From assembly GCF_001305965.1 (NCBI RefSeq), contig NZ_JXQC01000003.1, positions 3,329,361 to 3,393,360 of the forward strand: 64,000 bases of DNA, read 5' to 3'. Origin of the DNA: Erythrobacter sp. SG61-1L. Its GTDB lineage: Bacteria > Pseudomonadota > Alphaproteobacteria > Sphingomonadales > Sphingomonadaceae. The notes under the pieces were generated by a model. The model saw only the letters and a program-made list of their open reading frames with translations, was not told where the DNA came from and searched no databases. Below are positions 16,430-26,883 of the stretch, one piece after another. Every line of letters starts with the position of its first letter. Position 1 is the stretch's first letter. Made by a program: the position numbers and the translations under genes.

Positions 16430-16774
16430 ATGAAGGCCACCATCTGGCACAATCCCAATTGCAGCAAATCGCGGCTGGCGCTGGAAACGCTCCGGAACAC
16501 GCCCGGCGTGGAAGTGGATGTGATCCAGTATCTCAAGAACCCGCCCAGTGCCGAAAAGCTGGCCCAGCTCTATCGCGATGCAGGCATGGCCGCGCGCGAA
16601 GGCCTGCGCCTGCAGGGCACCGACGCGAAGGAACGCGGCCTGACCGAGGCGGACGCCGCCGCCGTGATCGCGGCCATGGCGGCCGATCCCAAGCTGATCG
16701 AACGGCCCATCGTGGAAACCGAAAAGGGCGTGCGCCTGTGCCGCCCGCCGGAAAAGATTCAGGAAATCCTCTGA
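16430..16774 (+). CDS. arsC: ArsC-family glutaredoxin-like arsenate reductase
   Basis: A 114-residue ArsC-family protein. The N-terminal HNPNCSKSR places the catalytic Cys11 as in glutaredoxin-dependent arsenate reductases, and RPIVETEKGVRLCRPPEKI near the C-terminus carries the substrate-binding Arg. The gene starts 5 bases after the stop of the [2Fe-2S] protein gene, so the two are probably co-transcribed. No arsB, acr3 or arsR is nearby, and Spx/YffB-like relatives share this fold, so arsenate reduction is likely but not certain. Confidence 0.82.
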   Translation: MKATIWHNPNCSKSRLALETLRNTPGVEVDVIQYLKNPPSAEKLAQLYRDAGMAAREGLRLQGTDAKERGLTEADAAAVIAAMAADPKLIERPIVETEKGVRLCRPPEKIQEIL

Positions 16775-16928
16775 TCTTGCCGCAGTCAGGCAACGCTTCG
16801 TGGATGCTATGCACAACGGCTTGACGACAAGCGGCGGCATAACCTTGCAAATCGGAGAAGGATTTGCGAACGCCGTGTTACAGGAATTGGTCCCCGATAC
16901 GGGGCCGCGGCAAAGGTGCTGGGCCTAA

Positions 16929-17564
16929 ATGGCAGGATACGAGCTTACCGGGGAACGCAAGTCCACCAAGCTGAAGCGCAAGATTCGTGAATTCCTGGGG
17001 CCGTCGGGCGTCTTTTTCCAGGGCTTCCTCGAACATCCGGTGATGGTCGGTTCGATCATCCCGTCCTCGCGCTTCACCATCCGCAGAATGCTGGAGCCGG
17101 TGGATTGGGAACAGACGAAGCTGTTCGTGGAATATGGCCCCGGCGTCGGCACCTTCTGTCGCCCGGTGCTGGATCGCCTTTCGCGCGATGCCACGCTGCT
17201 GGTGATCGATACCAACCCGATGTTCATCGACTATCTGCGCCGCACGATCGGGGATTCCCGTTTCGTGGCGGTGCACGGCTCGGCCGAGGATGTGGAGGAA
17301 ATCGTCCGCGCGCATGGGCATGACCATGCCGATTACGTCCTTTCCGGCCTGCCGTTCTCGACCCTGCCCGACGGGGTAGGCACGCGCATCGCGGCGGCCA
17401 CGGCGCGGGTGATCCGCCCGGGCGGCGCTTTCCTCACCTATCAGTTCAGCAATGTGGCGCGAAATTACACCGCCCAGCATTTCCCCCGCATCGACGAAGG
17501 GTGGGAAATGCTGAATGTTCCGCCCTGCAAGCTGTGCTGGGGCTGGAAGGACGAAGGCGAATAA
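16929..17564 (+). CDS. SAM-dependent methyltransferase, phospholipid N-methyltransferase-like
   Basis: A 211-residue class I methyltransferase. The SAM-binding motif is VEYGPGVGTF at about 68-77, followed by an acidic strand end (VIDTNPMF) and a post-motif SGLPFSTLP. The N-terminus (KLKRKIREFLGPSG, GSIIPSSRFTIRRML) matches the group of phosphatidylethanolamine N-methyltransferase/rRNA-dimethylase-like proteins. These often methylate lipid head groups at the membrane. It is a single gene, convergent with the membrane-protein gene at 17614. The role in phosphatidylcholine synthesis is inferred from resemblance only. Confidence 0.75.
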   Translation: MAGYELTGERKSTKLKRKIREFLGPSGVFFQGFLEHPVMVGSIIPSSRFTIRRMLEPVDWEQTKLFVEYGPGVGTFCRPVLDRLSRDATLLVIDTNPMFIDYLRRTIGDSRFVAVHGSAEDVEEIVRAHGHDHADYVLSGLPFSTLPDGVGTRIAAATARVIRPGGAFLTYQFSNVARNYTAQHFPRIDEGWEMLNVPPCKLCWGWKDEGE

Positions 17565-17613
17565 GGGCACGGCCTGTGGCGGGAGAGCCTTCCCGCCTTC
17601 AGCCGCGCTTTCC

Positions 17614-18462
17614 TCAGCCGAAAGTGTCTTCCAGATTTCCGGTCGAGGGGCCGGCAAGCTGACGATGCACTGCCGCGATCACACCGGCAAACACCATCGT
17701 GGCCGCCGCGCCGACGATGCCGGACAGGATGCCGTTGACCAGCTGGAAGGCCGTGCCACTGCCCAGCATCGCGGTGATCAGGCCGAAGACGATGCCGATC
17801 ACCATGGAAATCACCAGGAATGCCACCGTCAGCAGGACATAATAGCCCAGCAGGCGGAAGCTGTTGCCCTTGGTCAGCTGCCAGGACCGATTGAGGATGG
17901 CGATTGGGTTGGTCATTTTCTCCAGCGCGATCACCGGGGTGACGAGCGAGATCTTGATCATCACATAGGCCATGACCGGAAGCGCCGCTATCATTGCGAT
18001 TGCCGAGACAATGCCGAGGCCCGCGGCGGCTGGAGCGGCAACCAGCACGATCAGCGCCAGGGCCAGGGCAAAGCCGGCCAGCAATTGCGATGCGATATAG
18101 GGCAGCAGCCCGATCAACCCGGTTTTCAGCGCTTCGCCCACAGTCGGTTTGCTGTCGTCGCGCAGCAGGGCGATCAGGGCGATGAAGCCGACTGCCTGGG
18201 CAAGGGCGGAAAGGACTACGGCCAACATGACATCGGGCGGGAAGGCAGCCTGCAATTCGCTTTCCAGCTGGGCCAGCGCCTGCTCGAAATTGCCGGACGG
18301 TGCCGCCCCCTGCGAGAATGTGCTTTCGACTGGCGGCATCAGCAGCGAAGTCGCCAGGCTGGGCAGGAAGAAGAACACCCCCGCCACGATCAGCATGACT
18401 TCGCGATTGGCGGCGATCATGGCCGTTGCATCGTTCCAGGCGCGGCTCATGTCGAAGCGCAT
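17614..18462 (-). CDS. Polytopic inner-membrane protein of unknown function
   Basis: A 282-residue protein with about six hydrophobic segments (approximate starts at residues 22, 79, 118, 145, 203 and 244) separated by short polar loops. A conserved-looking ITPVIALEKMTNPIAILNRSW-type loop, here TPVIALE followed by NRSWQLTKGN, is characteristic of proteins related to the membrane domain found with glycerophosphodiester phosphodiesterases. No catalytic domain is present. It is divergent from lipB, with about 64 bases between starts. The role is unknown. Confidence 0.75.
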   Translation of the reverse strand: MRFDMSRAWNDATAMIAANREVMLIVAGVFFFLPSLATSLLMPPVESTFSQGAAPSGNFEQALAQLESELQAAFPPDVMLAVVLSALAQAVGFIALIALLRDDSKPTVGEALKTGLIGLLPYIASQLLAGFALALALIVLVAAPAAAGLGIVSAIAMIAALPVMAYVMIKISLVTPVIALEKMTNPIAILNRSWQLTKGNSFRLLGYYVLLTVAFLVISMVIGIVFGLITAMLGSGTAFQLVNGILSGIVGAAATMVFAGVIAAVHRQLAGPSTGNLEDTFG

Positions 18463-18526
18463 CGTAATTCCCCTCTAAGCTCCAAGCCTCTTGATAAACC
18501 GGGCAACTATCCCCACGCAATCGCGC

Positions 18527-19204
18527 ATGGCGGATAATTTGCCCCGGACTGACGAAGGCGTGATCGAATGGCGGATCGAGACAGCGCCCGTGCCCTATCG
18601 CGATGCGCTGGCCGAACAGGAGGCGCGCAATGCAGCGATTGCCGCGGGCGAGGCAGCAGAACTGATCTGGCTGCTCGAACACCCGCCCGTCTATACGGCA
18701 GGCACCAGCGCGGCGGTGGGCGACTTGATCGACCCGCGCTTTGACGTGGTGGAGACGGGGCGCGGCGGGCGCTACACTTATCACGGGCCGGGCCAGCGCG
18801 TGGGTTATGTGCTGCTGGACCTTTCCCGCCGGGGCCGCGATGTGCGCCGCTTCGTCCACGGGCTGGAAAGCTGGGTGATTGCCACTCTGGGCGATTTCGG
18901 GGTGGAAGCATGGGCCGTGCCGGACCGTGTCGGTATCTGGACGCGCGACATTGACGGCAGCGAAGCCAAGATTGGCGCCATCGGCGTGCGCGTTCGGCGC
19001 TGGGTGACGATGCACGGTTTTGCCGTGAACCTTGATCCAAACCTGTCGCATTTCGGCGGCATCGTGCCCTGCGGCATATCCGAATATGGGGTCACTTCGC
19101 TGGCAAGGCTCGGGGTTCCGGTTGCGCAGGAGGCATGGGATGGGGCATTGCAGCGCCGCGCTGGCGAATTCCTTGCCGGCCTGAGTGAGAACCAAGCTGC
19201 ATGA
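18527..19204 (+). CDS. lipB: Octanoyltransferase (lipoate biosynthesis)
   Basis: LipB moves the octanoyl group from acyl carrier protein to the lipoyl domains of 2-oxoacid dehydrogenases and the glycine cleavage H protein. The 225-residue sequence shows the LipB signature [16 protein letters not shown] at 79-94, the catalytic Lys148 in [10 protein letters not shown], and the catalytic Cys182 in IVPCGIS. The ATG at 18527 is chosen over an upstream TTG at 18491. The final four bases overlap the start of the small lipoprotein gene (ATGA), indicating translational coupling. LipA is not in the window. Confidence 0.96.
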   Translation: MADNLPRTDEGVIEWRIETAPVPYRDALAEQEARNAAIAAGEAAELIWLLEHPPVYTAGTSAAVGDLIDPRFDVVETGRGGRYTYHGPGQRVGYVLLDLSRRGRDVRRFVHGLESWVIATLGDFGVEAWAVPDRVGIWTRDIDGSEAKIGAIGVRVRRWVTMHGFAVNLDPNLSHFGGIVPCGISEYGVTSLARLGVPVAQEAWDGALQRRAGEFLAGLSENQAA

Positions 19205-19503
19205 GCGCCGTTAAGCCCGTCCGCCTGATCCTGCTGGCCATGCCCACCTTGCTGCTTGCCGCATGCAATGGCGACAAGAAGCAGGATGATGAGCGCACCG
19301 CGTCCGGGCAGGTGCTGCAGGGCACGATCAGCGACGAGATGCTGCCGCTGGACAAGGTCACTTCCGAACCGCCGCTGATGAAGGAAGGCCCGAGGGCCGC
19401 CGGGCCGAGCGATGCGGCAAGCGATGCCTCCGCCGAAGATGCGGCTGCGCTGGATGCGCAGCAGCCCGCAGTTCCGGCTGCCGATGGCGGCGCGGCCGAA
19501 TAG
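19201..19503 (+). CDS. Small putative lipoprotein of unknown function
   Basis: A 100-residue protein whose first 22 residues form a lipoprotein signal ending in LLAAC. The mature part is polar, and the last 40 residues are Ala/Asp/Pro-rich low complexity. It starts within the lipB stop (4-base ATGA overlap), so it depends on lipB expression. I recognise no domain. It could be a small envelope protein; lipobox and coupling are the only firm evidence. Confidence 0.7.
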   Translation: MSAVKPVRLILLAMPTLLLAACNGDKKQDDERTASGQVLQGTISDEMLPLDKVTSEPPLMKEGPRAAGPSDAASDASAEDAAALDAQQPAVPAADGGAAE

Positions 19504-19506
19504 GCT

Positions 19507-20418
19507 TTAGCCAGCCAGCCCCAACAGGCGCCTCGCCTGTGCAAGGTGGGGCGGCTCGATCATCCGGCCATCCAGTTGCAGTGCCGCGGCGCCGGGATTG
19601 GCGGCAAAGGCAGCCACGATGGCCCGGGCCTGTGCAAGGTCCGCCTCGCTCGCGCTGAAGGCGGCATTGATTACCGGCACCTGATCCGGGTGAATGGCCA
19701 GCATGCCGCAGAACCCGTCCGCGCGCGAAGCGGCGGCGATGGAGGCCAGCCCGTCAAGATCGCGGAAGTTGGCATAGAGCGTGTCAACCGCCAGCACGCC
19801 CGATGCATGGGCGGTGAGCAGCACATGGGCACGCACAATGCGTAGCGCGTCGGTCCATTCGCCCGCACCGTGATGGGCGCTGCCTGATCGTTTGCGCGTG
19901 GCGTCCAGCGCGGTCGAAAGGTCTTCCGCGCCCCAGGTCAGCCCTGCAAGGCGCGGCAGTTCTGCATTGGCGCAGGCAGCTGCATAGGCGGGGATGGACA
20001 GGGCGGCGGCAGGCGTCTCGCCCGCCAGCGGCATGATCCGCGTGCTGCCGATGGCAAGGCCGTGGCGCTGCTCGCACTCATAGAGTTCGGCGCTCAACTG
20101 GCGCAATTGCTCCGGCCCGGTGCATTTGGGCAGAACGATACCTGCGGGCGCACCTGCCAGCACCACGTCCAGATCGCCGCGCCACCAATCCGTGCCCAGC
20201 GAATTGATCCGCACCCAATGGGCTTGCGCTGGCCCTTCGGTCACTTGCCTGCGATGCACATGCAGCCATTCCGCCGCCAGCCTGCGCGCCGCAGGTTTCG
20301 CTTCGGGGGCGACGGCGTCCTCAAGGTCCACGATCACCACATCGGCCCCGCTCAAAGGCGCCTTGGCCAGCTTGCGTTCGCTGTCGCCCGGTACGAACAG
20401 CCATGATCGAAGCGCCAT
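19507..20418 (-). CDS. CoA ester lyase of the HpcH/HpaI-CitE family
   Basis: A 303-residue TIM-barrel lyase resembling CitE and malyl/citramalyl-CoA lyases. Marks of the family are RSWLFVPGDSERKL at the N-terminus, VDLEDAVAP (acidic metal ligand), VRINSLGT (substrate Arg), VLPKC, and LTWGAEDLSTAL, plus a C-terminal cap. It cleaves or forms the C-C bond of a beta-hydroxyacyl-CoA. GGGGAGA precedes the ATG at 20418. It is a stand-alone CitE-like gene without citrate lyase alpha and gamma subunits, which suggests a malyl- or citramalyl-CoA-type activity. It is convergent with the lipB pair, only 3 bases apart. Confidence 0.88.
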   Translation of the reverse strand: MALRSWLFVPGDSERKLAKAPLSGADVVIVDLEDAVAPEAKPAARRLAAEWLHVHRRQVTEGPAQAHWVRINSLGTDWWRGDLDVVLAGAPAGIVLPKCTGPEQLRQLSAELYECEQRHGLAIGSTRIMPLAGETPAAALSIPAYAAACANAELPRLAGLTWGAEDLSTALDATRKRSGSAHHGAGEWTDALRIVRAHVLLTAHASGVLAVDTLYANFRDLDGLASIAAASRADGFCGMLAIHPDQVPVINAAFSASEADLAQARAIVAAFAANPGAAALQLDGRMIEPPHLAQARRLLGLAG

Positions 20419-20465
20419 TTCATGTCTCCCCGGATCGGGTTGGGAATGTGGGCCAGCCATGCCGG

Positions 20466-21749
20466 TCAGGCCATACGCGCGCGGGCGGCGGCATATTGCG
20501 CTTCCACCACTGCAAGGTCCGGCCCGGCCAATGCATTGCGGGCCAGTTCGATCAGAGCATCAGCCTCGCCGTGCAGGATCGCGCGCCTTTCGCCGTTGCG
20601 GATCGGACCGCAGGCATCGGCCAGTGTATCCAGCATGACGCGCGCGGCAATCGGGCTGGTCGCCACGGCGCCCCTGATCGCGCCAAAACCGCGCGCGGCG
20701 AAATGGTCAAAATCGTCGGGCAGGGGGAACACGCGGCGCACGCCATCGTCCAGACCCTCGCGCTTGCGCAGGTCACGCTGGCCAAGCTCCGCCGTTGCCG
20801 CGCCCAGCCAGTGCATTGCGGTGATGGCTGTGAAAGGATCGTTGATCCCGGGCGAAAGCGCGCGCAGTCCGATCTCAACCAGTTCATCGAACAGGAACTG
20901 GATGTCCTGTTCCGGCGTACGCACGGCGCCGAGCGTGAAATGGCTGGCAAGCGTTTCCGCAAGCCCGCCTTCTGCCGTTCCGCCACAGATGCGGGCCAGC
21001 GCCTTGCCGCGATGCACGAAATCGCCGGTGCGCACTTCCAATGCGATGGTGCAGTCCTTTTCGCGGGCGAGGCGCGTGAGGCCTGAAAAGTCGATCAGTT
21101 GCACATATCCTGTGCCCGAAGCGTAAAGGCTTTCACCTGCATCGGCTTCATCCACCGGGCTGCCCTTGTCCTCGTCGGGAAAGCGGCTGCGAATATCGCC
21201 CAGCAGGCGGCGCCCGATGCCTTCCAGCACGTGATTGATCCGGATGCTGGAAGGGATGTGGTTCAGCAGATAAACGATCACCCCCACTGACAGGGCCGTG
21301 AGCAGATAGGCGCCGATCAGCGAGATTTGCGGCACGAAGCCCGGCTGGCCGTTTTCATCCATCCGCACGCTGTTGAGGACGCACAGGGCATAGACAAACG
21401 TGCCGATCAGCGTGGCGAGCGAGAACTGGTTGCCCTTGTCCTCAAGGAAATTGGCCAGCAGGCGTGGGCCATAAGTACCGCTTGCATAGGCCACCGCCGC
21501 GATGGTGATGGAAAACACCGTTGCCGCAGCGCCGAGCATGGCGCCGGCAATGATCTGCAGCATCGTATGTGCGCTGTTGGGTGTGGGCGCGAGCGGCGGG
21601 CCGATCCGTTCGACAAAGGCGCCATGCCCGTGATGGTCCAGCCACAGGGTTACTATGGCCAGCAGCACCGCGCCCACCACGAACAGGGCGGGGTAGAACC
21701 AGTAATTGGCGTCCAGCCGCGCCCAGAACCAGCGGAGGCGCGCGGTCAT
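20466..21749 (-). CDS. DUF2254 integral membrane protein
   Basis: A 427-residue protein with four hydrophobic segments in the N-terminal 170 residues (about 18-38, 63-90, 107-127, 142-163) and a large soluble C-terminal region. Sequences such as MLQIIAGAMLGAAATVFSITIAAV and RALSPGINDPFTAI (here within 330-345) are typical of the DUF2254 family, for which no function is established to my knowledge. It lies between nadA and the CitE-like gene in the same direction, with gaps of about 40 bases on both sides, so it may be part of a loose transcription unit. Confidence 0.85.
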   Translation of the reverse strand: MTARLRWFWARLDANYWFYPALFVVGAVLLAIVTLWLDHHGHGAFVERIGPPLAPTPNSAHTMLQIIAGAMLGAAATVFSITIAAVAYASGTYGPRLLANFLEDKGNQFSLATLIGTFVYALCVLNSVRMDENGQPGFVPQISLIGAYLLTALSVGVIVYLLNHIPSSIRINHVLEGIGRRLLGDIRSRFPDEDKGSPVDEADAGESLYASGTGYVQLIDFSGLTRLAREKDCTIALEVRTGDFVHRGKALARICGGTAEGGLAETLASHFTLGAVRTPEQDIQFLFDELVEIGLRALSPGINDPFTAITAMHWLGAATAELGQRDLRKREGLDDGVRRVFPLPDDFDHFAARGFGAIRGAVATSPIAARVMLDTLADACGPIRNGERRAILHGEADALIELARNALAGPDLAVVEAQYAAARARMA

Positions 21750-21791
21750 GGCCGCTTGTCTCCGGTCGGGCGTGGCTGGATCATCGCCGGA

Positions 21792-22784
21792 TCAGCTCCC
21801 TTTCGGGCCGAGATCCCCCTTGCCAACCGATCCGCTGGCCATGTCCAGCATCCGGTCAAGGCTGGCCTTGGCCTTCAGGCGCAGGCCTTCCTCGATCTCG
21901 ATGCGCGGCTGCAGATCGCGCAGGGCGATGTAGAGTTTTTCCAGTGTGTTGAGCGCCATGTAGGGGCAGATGTTGCAGTTGCAGTTGCCGTCCGCGCCGG
22001 GGGCGCCGATGAAGTTCTTTTCGGGCAGGGCCTTCTGCATCTGGTGGATGATGTGCGGCTCGGTGGCCACGATCAGCGTGTCGCCGGAAAATTCCTGCGC
22101 GAATTTCAGGATGCCGCTGGTCGAACCGACGTAATCGGCATGGTCGATGATCGAGGGCGGGCATTCCGGATGGGCGGCAATCGGCGCGTCGGGATGCTGG
22201 GCCTTGAGCTTGAGCAACTCGGTCTCGCTGAAGGCTTCGTGCACGATGCACACGCCCGGCCATAGCAGCATCTCGCGGTTGAACTTGCGGCTAAGATAGC
22301 CGCCAAGATGCCGGTCAGGCCCGAAGATGATCTTCTGTTCCGGCGGAATCTGCGCAAGGATCGTTTCGGCGCTGGACGAGGTGACGATGATGTCGCTGAG
22401 CGCCTTCACCTCGGTCGAGCAGTTGATGTAGGTCAGCGCGATGTGATCGGGATGCGCCTCGCGGAAGGCCTTGAACTTTTCCGGCGGACAGGAATCCTCA
22501 AGGCTGCAACCGGCATCCATGTCGGGCAGGATCACGATCTTTTCGGGGCTGAGGATCTTGGCCGTATCGGCCATGAACTTCACCCCGCAAAAGGCGATCA
22601 CTTCCGCATCGGTGGCTGCGGCCTTGCGGCTCAGTTCCAGGCTGTCGCCCACGAAATCGGCAAGATCCTGAATTTCGGGGCGCTGGTAATAATGAGCCAG
22701 GATCACGGCCTTGCGTTCCTTGCGCAGGCGGTTGATCTCTTCGAGCAGGTCGGCTCCGGCGGGCAGTTTCGTTTCGGCGGTCAT
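21792..22784 (-). CDS. nadA: Quinolinate synthase A
   Basis: NadA condenses iminoaspartate and dihydroxyacetone phosphate to quinolinate for NAD synthesis, using a [4Fe-4S] cluster. The 330-residue protein has AHYYQRPEIQDLADFVGDSL at the N-terminus. Three cluster cysteines lie in the expected contexts: Cys122 (INCSTEVK), Cys208 (HPECPP) and Cys273 (CNICPYM). The catalytic HxH-type and YINC loops are intact. nadB and nadC are not adjacent. A ribosome site (GGAGAA) precedes the ATG. Confidence 0.96.
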   Translation of the reverse strand: MTAETKLPAGADLLEEINRLRKERKAVILAHYYQRPEIQDLADFVGDSLELSRKAAATDAEVIAFCGVKFMADTAKILSPEKIVILPDMDAGCSLEDSCPPEKFKAFREAHPDHIALTYINCSTEVKALSDIIVTSSSAETILAQIPPEQKIIFGPDRHLGGYLSRKFNREMLLWPGVCIVHEAFSETELLKLKAQHPDAPIAAHPECPPSIIDHADYVGSTSGILKFAQEFSGDTLIVATEPHIIHQMQKALPEKNFIGAPGADGNCNCNICPYMALNTLEKLYIALRDLQPRIEIEEGLRLKAKASLDRMLDMASGSVGKGDLGPKGS

Positions 22785-22824
22785 GGCTTCTCCTGCGGCC
22801 GATATAGCGAGGCGTCAGCGGATT

Positions 22825-23706
22825 TCACGCGCTGATTGCCCAGATGTCCTGATCGCGGGCCACGCGGCCCTGTCGTTCCAGTTCCAGCAGATGGGCCAGT
22901 ACCGATTGGCCGGCGGCGGTCCACAGCCTTTCGTCCACGCCCTTATACATGCGCGGTACCAGTTCGGTGACGCGGTGGGGCGCTTCGTCCAGCAGTTTCA
23001 TGATCTGCCGCTCGCGCTGGCGGCGATGACCGATCATGCCGCGCACCAGTTGGCGGGGCTTCTCCACTGCCGGGCCATGGGCGGGGTAATAGATGCGATC
23101 CTGCCGCTCATAGAGCTTTTCGAGGCTGGCCATGTAATCGGCCATGTCGCCATCGGGCGGCACCACCACGCTGGTGGACCAGCCCATCACATGATCGCCC
23201 GTGAACAGCGCGCCGCTTTCTTCCAGCGCATAGCACAGGTGGTTGGATGTATGGCCCGGCGTGGCAATGGCCGTCAGCGTCCAGCCGGGCCCGCTTACCC
23301 GATCCCCGTCCGCCAGCACGCGATGGGGGGCATAGGCGCGGTCGAACGGGGCATCGACGCGCGGTTCCCCACTTTCGATCACCAGCGGCGCACAGCCGAC
23401 GATTTCCGCCCCGGTGCGGGCGGCTAGCGGGGCTGCACCGGGCGAATGGTCGCGATGGGTGTGCGTGCACAGGATCGCGGTGACTTTTGCGCCGCCTATC
23501 GCCCGTTCCAGCGCATCGAGATGCTCCGCATCGTCCGGGCCGGGGTCGATCACCGCCAGAGTGTCATCCGCGCCGACCAGATAGGTCTGCGTGCCGGTAT
23601 AGGTATAGGGCGAGCCATTGGGCGCGAGCACACGGCGCACCAGAGGCTCGATCTGTTCGACATCGCCGGTCGGCCAGGGTTGCGGGGGCAGGGGCATGCG
23701 CCGCAT
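22825..23706 (-). CDS. MBL-fold metallo-hydrolase (LACTB2-like)
   Basis: About 293 residues of a metallo-beta-lactamase-fold hydrolase. The dinuclear zinc motif reads THTHRDH, followed by ATPGHTSNH, TGDHVMGW and a C-terminal YPAHGP, and the sequence ends in a winged-helix-like segment as in LACTB2 homologues. Substrate unknown; relatives are thioesterases or nucleases. Start choice is uncertain: ATG at 23706 or 23697 avoids most overlap with the divergent glpK, while an ATG at 23733 would overlap the glpK start. None has a clear ribosome site. It lies 40 bases upstream of nadA in the same direction. Confidence 0.85.
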   Translation of the reverse strand: MRRMPLPPQPWPTGDVEQIEPLVRRVLAPNGSPYTYTGTQTYLVGADDTLAVIDPGPDDAEHLDALERAIGGAKVTAILCTHTHRDHSPGAAPLAARTGAEIVGCAPLVIESGEPRVDAPFDRAYAPHRVLADGDRVSGPGWTLTAIATPGHTSNHLCYALEESGALFTGDHVMGWSTSVVVPPDGDMADYMASLEKLYERQDRIYYPAHGPAVEKPRQLVRGMIGHRRQRERQIMKLLDEAPHRVTELVPRMYKGVDERLWTAAGQSVLAHLLELERQGRVARDQDIWAISA

Positions 23707-23731
23707 ATGGCGCAGGGGAGAGAGGATTGCC

Positions 23732-25219
<1,488 letters not shown>

Positions 25220-25284
25220 GTTGGCGGGTTGGCAGGGCTTTCTGGCCAATTGCGGTGGTGAAGCGGATCGGCAATGGGACCATT

Positions 25285-25851
25285 ATGAGATCGCTGGCCC
25301 TAGTCATCACCATGGCGATGATGCCTTCCGCCTGTTCCAATGGCACCGGAAAGCCCGCACATACAGTCGCCGCTTGCGACATTGCACTGGACTACGCCGG
25401 GCGTTTCAAGGCCGAGTGGGAAGAGCAGGGCCGTCCGATTGCAGTGAGCGACGGGGACGGGACGATGGTTCCCGCACCTCAGAAACTCGAACAGATATTG
25501 GCCGACAACCCGGCGCTCAAGGGCGACCCGGAGGTCGCCTTGACTCTCGCGGCGGCGGATTTGCGCAACCGAAGTGTGGTGGAAGAATGCCGCGACCTGC
25601 GGGGCTGGTTGCGAGCCTTCAATATCGTGCATGACGATAAACAGATTGCAGAGCTGACACTCAAAAAGGAATGGCCGGTGGCAATCCTGTCCATGTCGCT
25701 GCCGGCGATAAGCGAGGACGGCTCAACTGCGCTTCTGTATGTGAGTGAATATTCGGGGCCACTGGCAGGCGCGACGATGGCTGTAACCTACAAGCGGAAT
25801 GCAAGTGGCAAATGGCTGCTTCACGACAAAACTGAACTGAGCGTCAGCTAG
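25285..25851 (+). CDS. Putative lipoprotein of unknown function
   Basis: A 188-residue protein starting with a short export signal and a possible lipobox (MPSAC, Cys17). The mature sequence contains a second Cys pair (AACDI and VEECRDL) and ends in a strand-rich segment (TALLYVSEYSGP, AVTYKRNASGKWLLHDK). I recognise no family. The codon use is less GC-biased than that of its neighbours, with several ATA, TGT and CAT codons, which may point to a different origin. It follows glpK by 65 bases and could be read through from it. Confidence 0.65.
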   Translation: MRSLALVITMAMMPSACSNGTGKPAHTVAACDIALDYAGRFKAEWEEQGRPIAVSDGDGTMVPAPQKLEQILADNPALKGDPEVALTLAAADLRNRSVVEECRDLRGWLRAFNIVHDDKQIAELTLKKEWPVAILSMSLPAISEDGSTALLYVSEYSGPLAGATMAVTYKRNASGKWLLHDKTELSVS

Positions 25852-25902
25852 CAGTCGATCTCTGAAAGTGGGGTGCGCGAAGTTACCCGTCCACCCAATC
25901 CA

Positions 25903-26370
25903 TCAAACCACCGACAAACGATGCCCGATCCGTTCGCGCAGGCGGTGAATCGCGCTGGGTTCCATGCGGAAATTGTCCTGCCATGCGGCGTCCAGCCGTT
26001 CGATCCGGGCATAGAGCCGCTCGGTCGTGCCGATCAGGTCGCGCAGGTCGGGGCCGAGCAGCGCCATCTGGCCGGGGTCGGAACGCGATGCCTTGGCGGG
26101 CAGGCGGCCGTGGCGGCGCAGCTGCAATTGGGTGATCTCGCCCGCGAAATAGGCGCGCTGGTTCAGCAGCCAGGCAATGATGTGCATCATGCGCGTGGTG
26201 GTGCGCAAAGCTTCGCACGAAAGGGCAATGCGGGAGATGTCTTCATCCTGGCTCGCATCGTCGAGCCGGCCTGACAGGTCGAAGCTGCAGCGCACGTCGT
26301 CTGCGAGAAGCAAAGCCTCGTTATAGAGGGCTTCCACGATGTGCGGATTGATGTCGGTCGGGCCAGTCAT
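25903..26370 (-). CDS. DUF1465/RcdA-like protein
   Basis: A 155-residue mostly helical protein of the DUF1465 family, whose characterised member is Caulobacter RcdA, an adaptor in ClpXP degradation of the cell-cycle regulator CtrA. Features are an N-terminal LYNEALLLADDVRCSFDLSG helix region, the central SRIALSCEALRTTTRMMHIIAWLL segment typical of the family, and a charged C-terminal helix. ATG 26370 is used; a GTG at 26385 is possible and neither has a clear ribosome site. Whether it acts as an RcdA-type adaptor in this organism is an inference from homology. Confidence 0.85.
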   Translation of the reverse strand: MTGPTDINPHIVEALYNEALLLADDVRCSFDLSGRLDDASQDEDISRIALSCEALRTTTRMMHIIAWLLNQRAYFAGEITQLQLRRHGRLPAKASRSDPGQMALLGPDLRDLIGTTERLYARIERLDAAWQDNFRMEPSAIHRLRERIGHRLSVV

Positions 26371-26447
26371 AGACGAAAGATTCACTATTATTGCGTCTTT
26401 GGCGCGGCCAGAGTCTCCACACTTTTATCCCGAGCCAAATTGGGACT

Positions 26448-26470
26448 GTGCCGGAGTGGCACGGTTTTTT
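26448..26470 (+). terminator. Orphan Rho-independent terminator on the plus strand
   Basis: GTGCC and GGCAC pair around a 5-base loop (26448-26462) and are followed by GG and six T's. No plus-strand gene ends nearby: both neighbours are on the minus strand and the opposite orientation has no U-tract. It may end a small RNA starting in the 26.37-26.45 kb gap or limit antisense transcription. Confidence 0.5.
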
Positions 26471-26499
26471 CGCGGAAACAGGAATTTGGTGCGCGAAAA

Positions 26500-26697
26500 T
26501 CAGGCAATGATGTCGGGCGTGAGGTAATCCTCGAAGATCGCGATCTGATCCTTCAGCATCAGTTTGCGTTTCTTCAGGCGGGCGATCTGCAACTGATCGG
26601 GCGATCCGGACGCCGTCAGCGCGTCGATCGCCGCGTCAAGATCCCTGTGTTCGATGCGAAGCGCGGTCAGCCTTTTGCGCATCTCCTCTTCGGTCAC
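26500..26697 (-). CDS. DUF465 (YdcH-like) small coiled-coil protein, copy 1
   Basis: A 65-residue helical protein of the DUF465/YdcH group: a charged helix (EEMRKRLTALRIEHRDLDAAIDAL), a short turn, and a second helix with QIARLKKRKLMLKDQIAIFED. The GTG at 26697 gives the usual family length, with GGGAG 10 bases upstream. An ATG at 26733 would add 12 residues unlike the family. These proteins are small, abundant and of unknown function. A second, divergent copy starts at 26884. Confidence 0.75.
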   Translation of the reverse strand: MTEEEMRKRLTALRIEHRDLDAAIDALTASGSPDQLQIARLKKRKLMLKDQIAIFEDYLTPDIIA

Positions 26698-26883
26698 TTC
26701 CCAAACGCTCCCTTGGCCATCGGCCCACCGCATCAAACGGGCTGCGCACCTTATGGTTACCGCAGCCGTTTGCCGATCTAGTTCTATTATGGTTTGATGA
26801 CAATCGCGCGGCTCAGCCTCGCAAGGCGAGTCGCCGTTTCACGGGTCCTTTCGGGGTACCCGAGAGAGAAAGGAGGACGCCCT

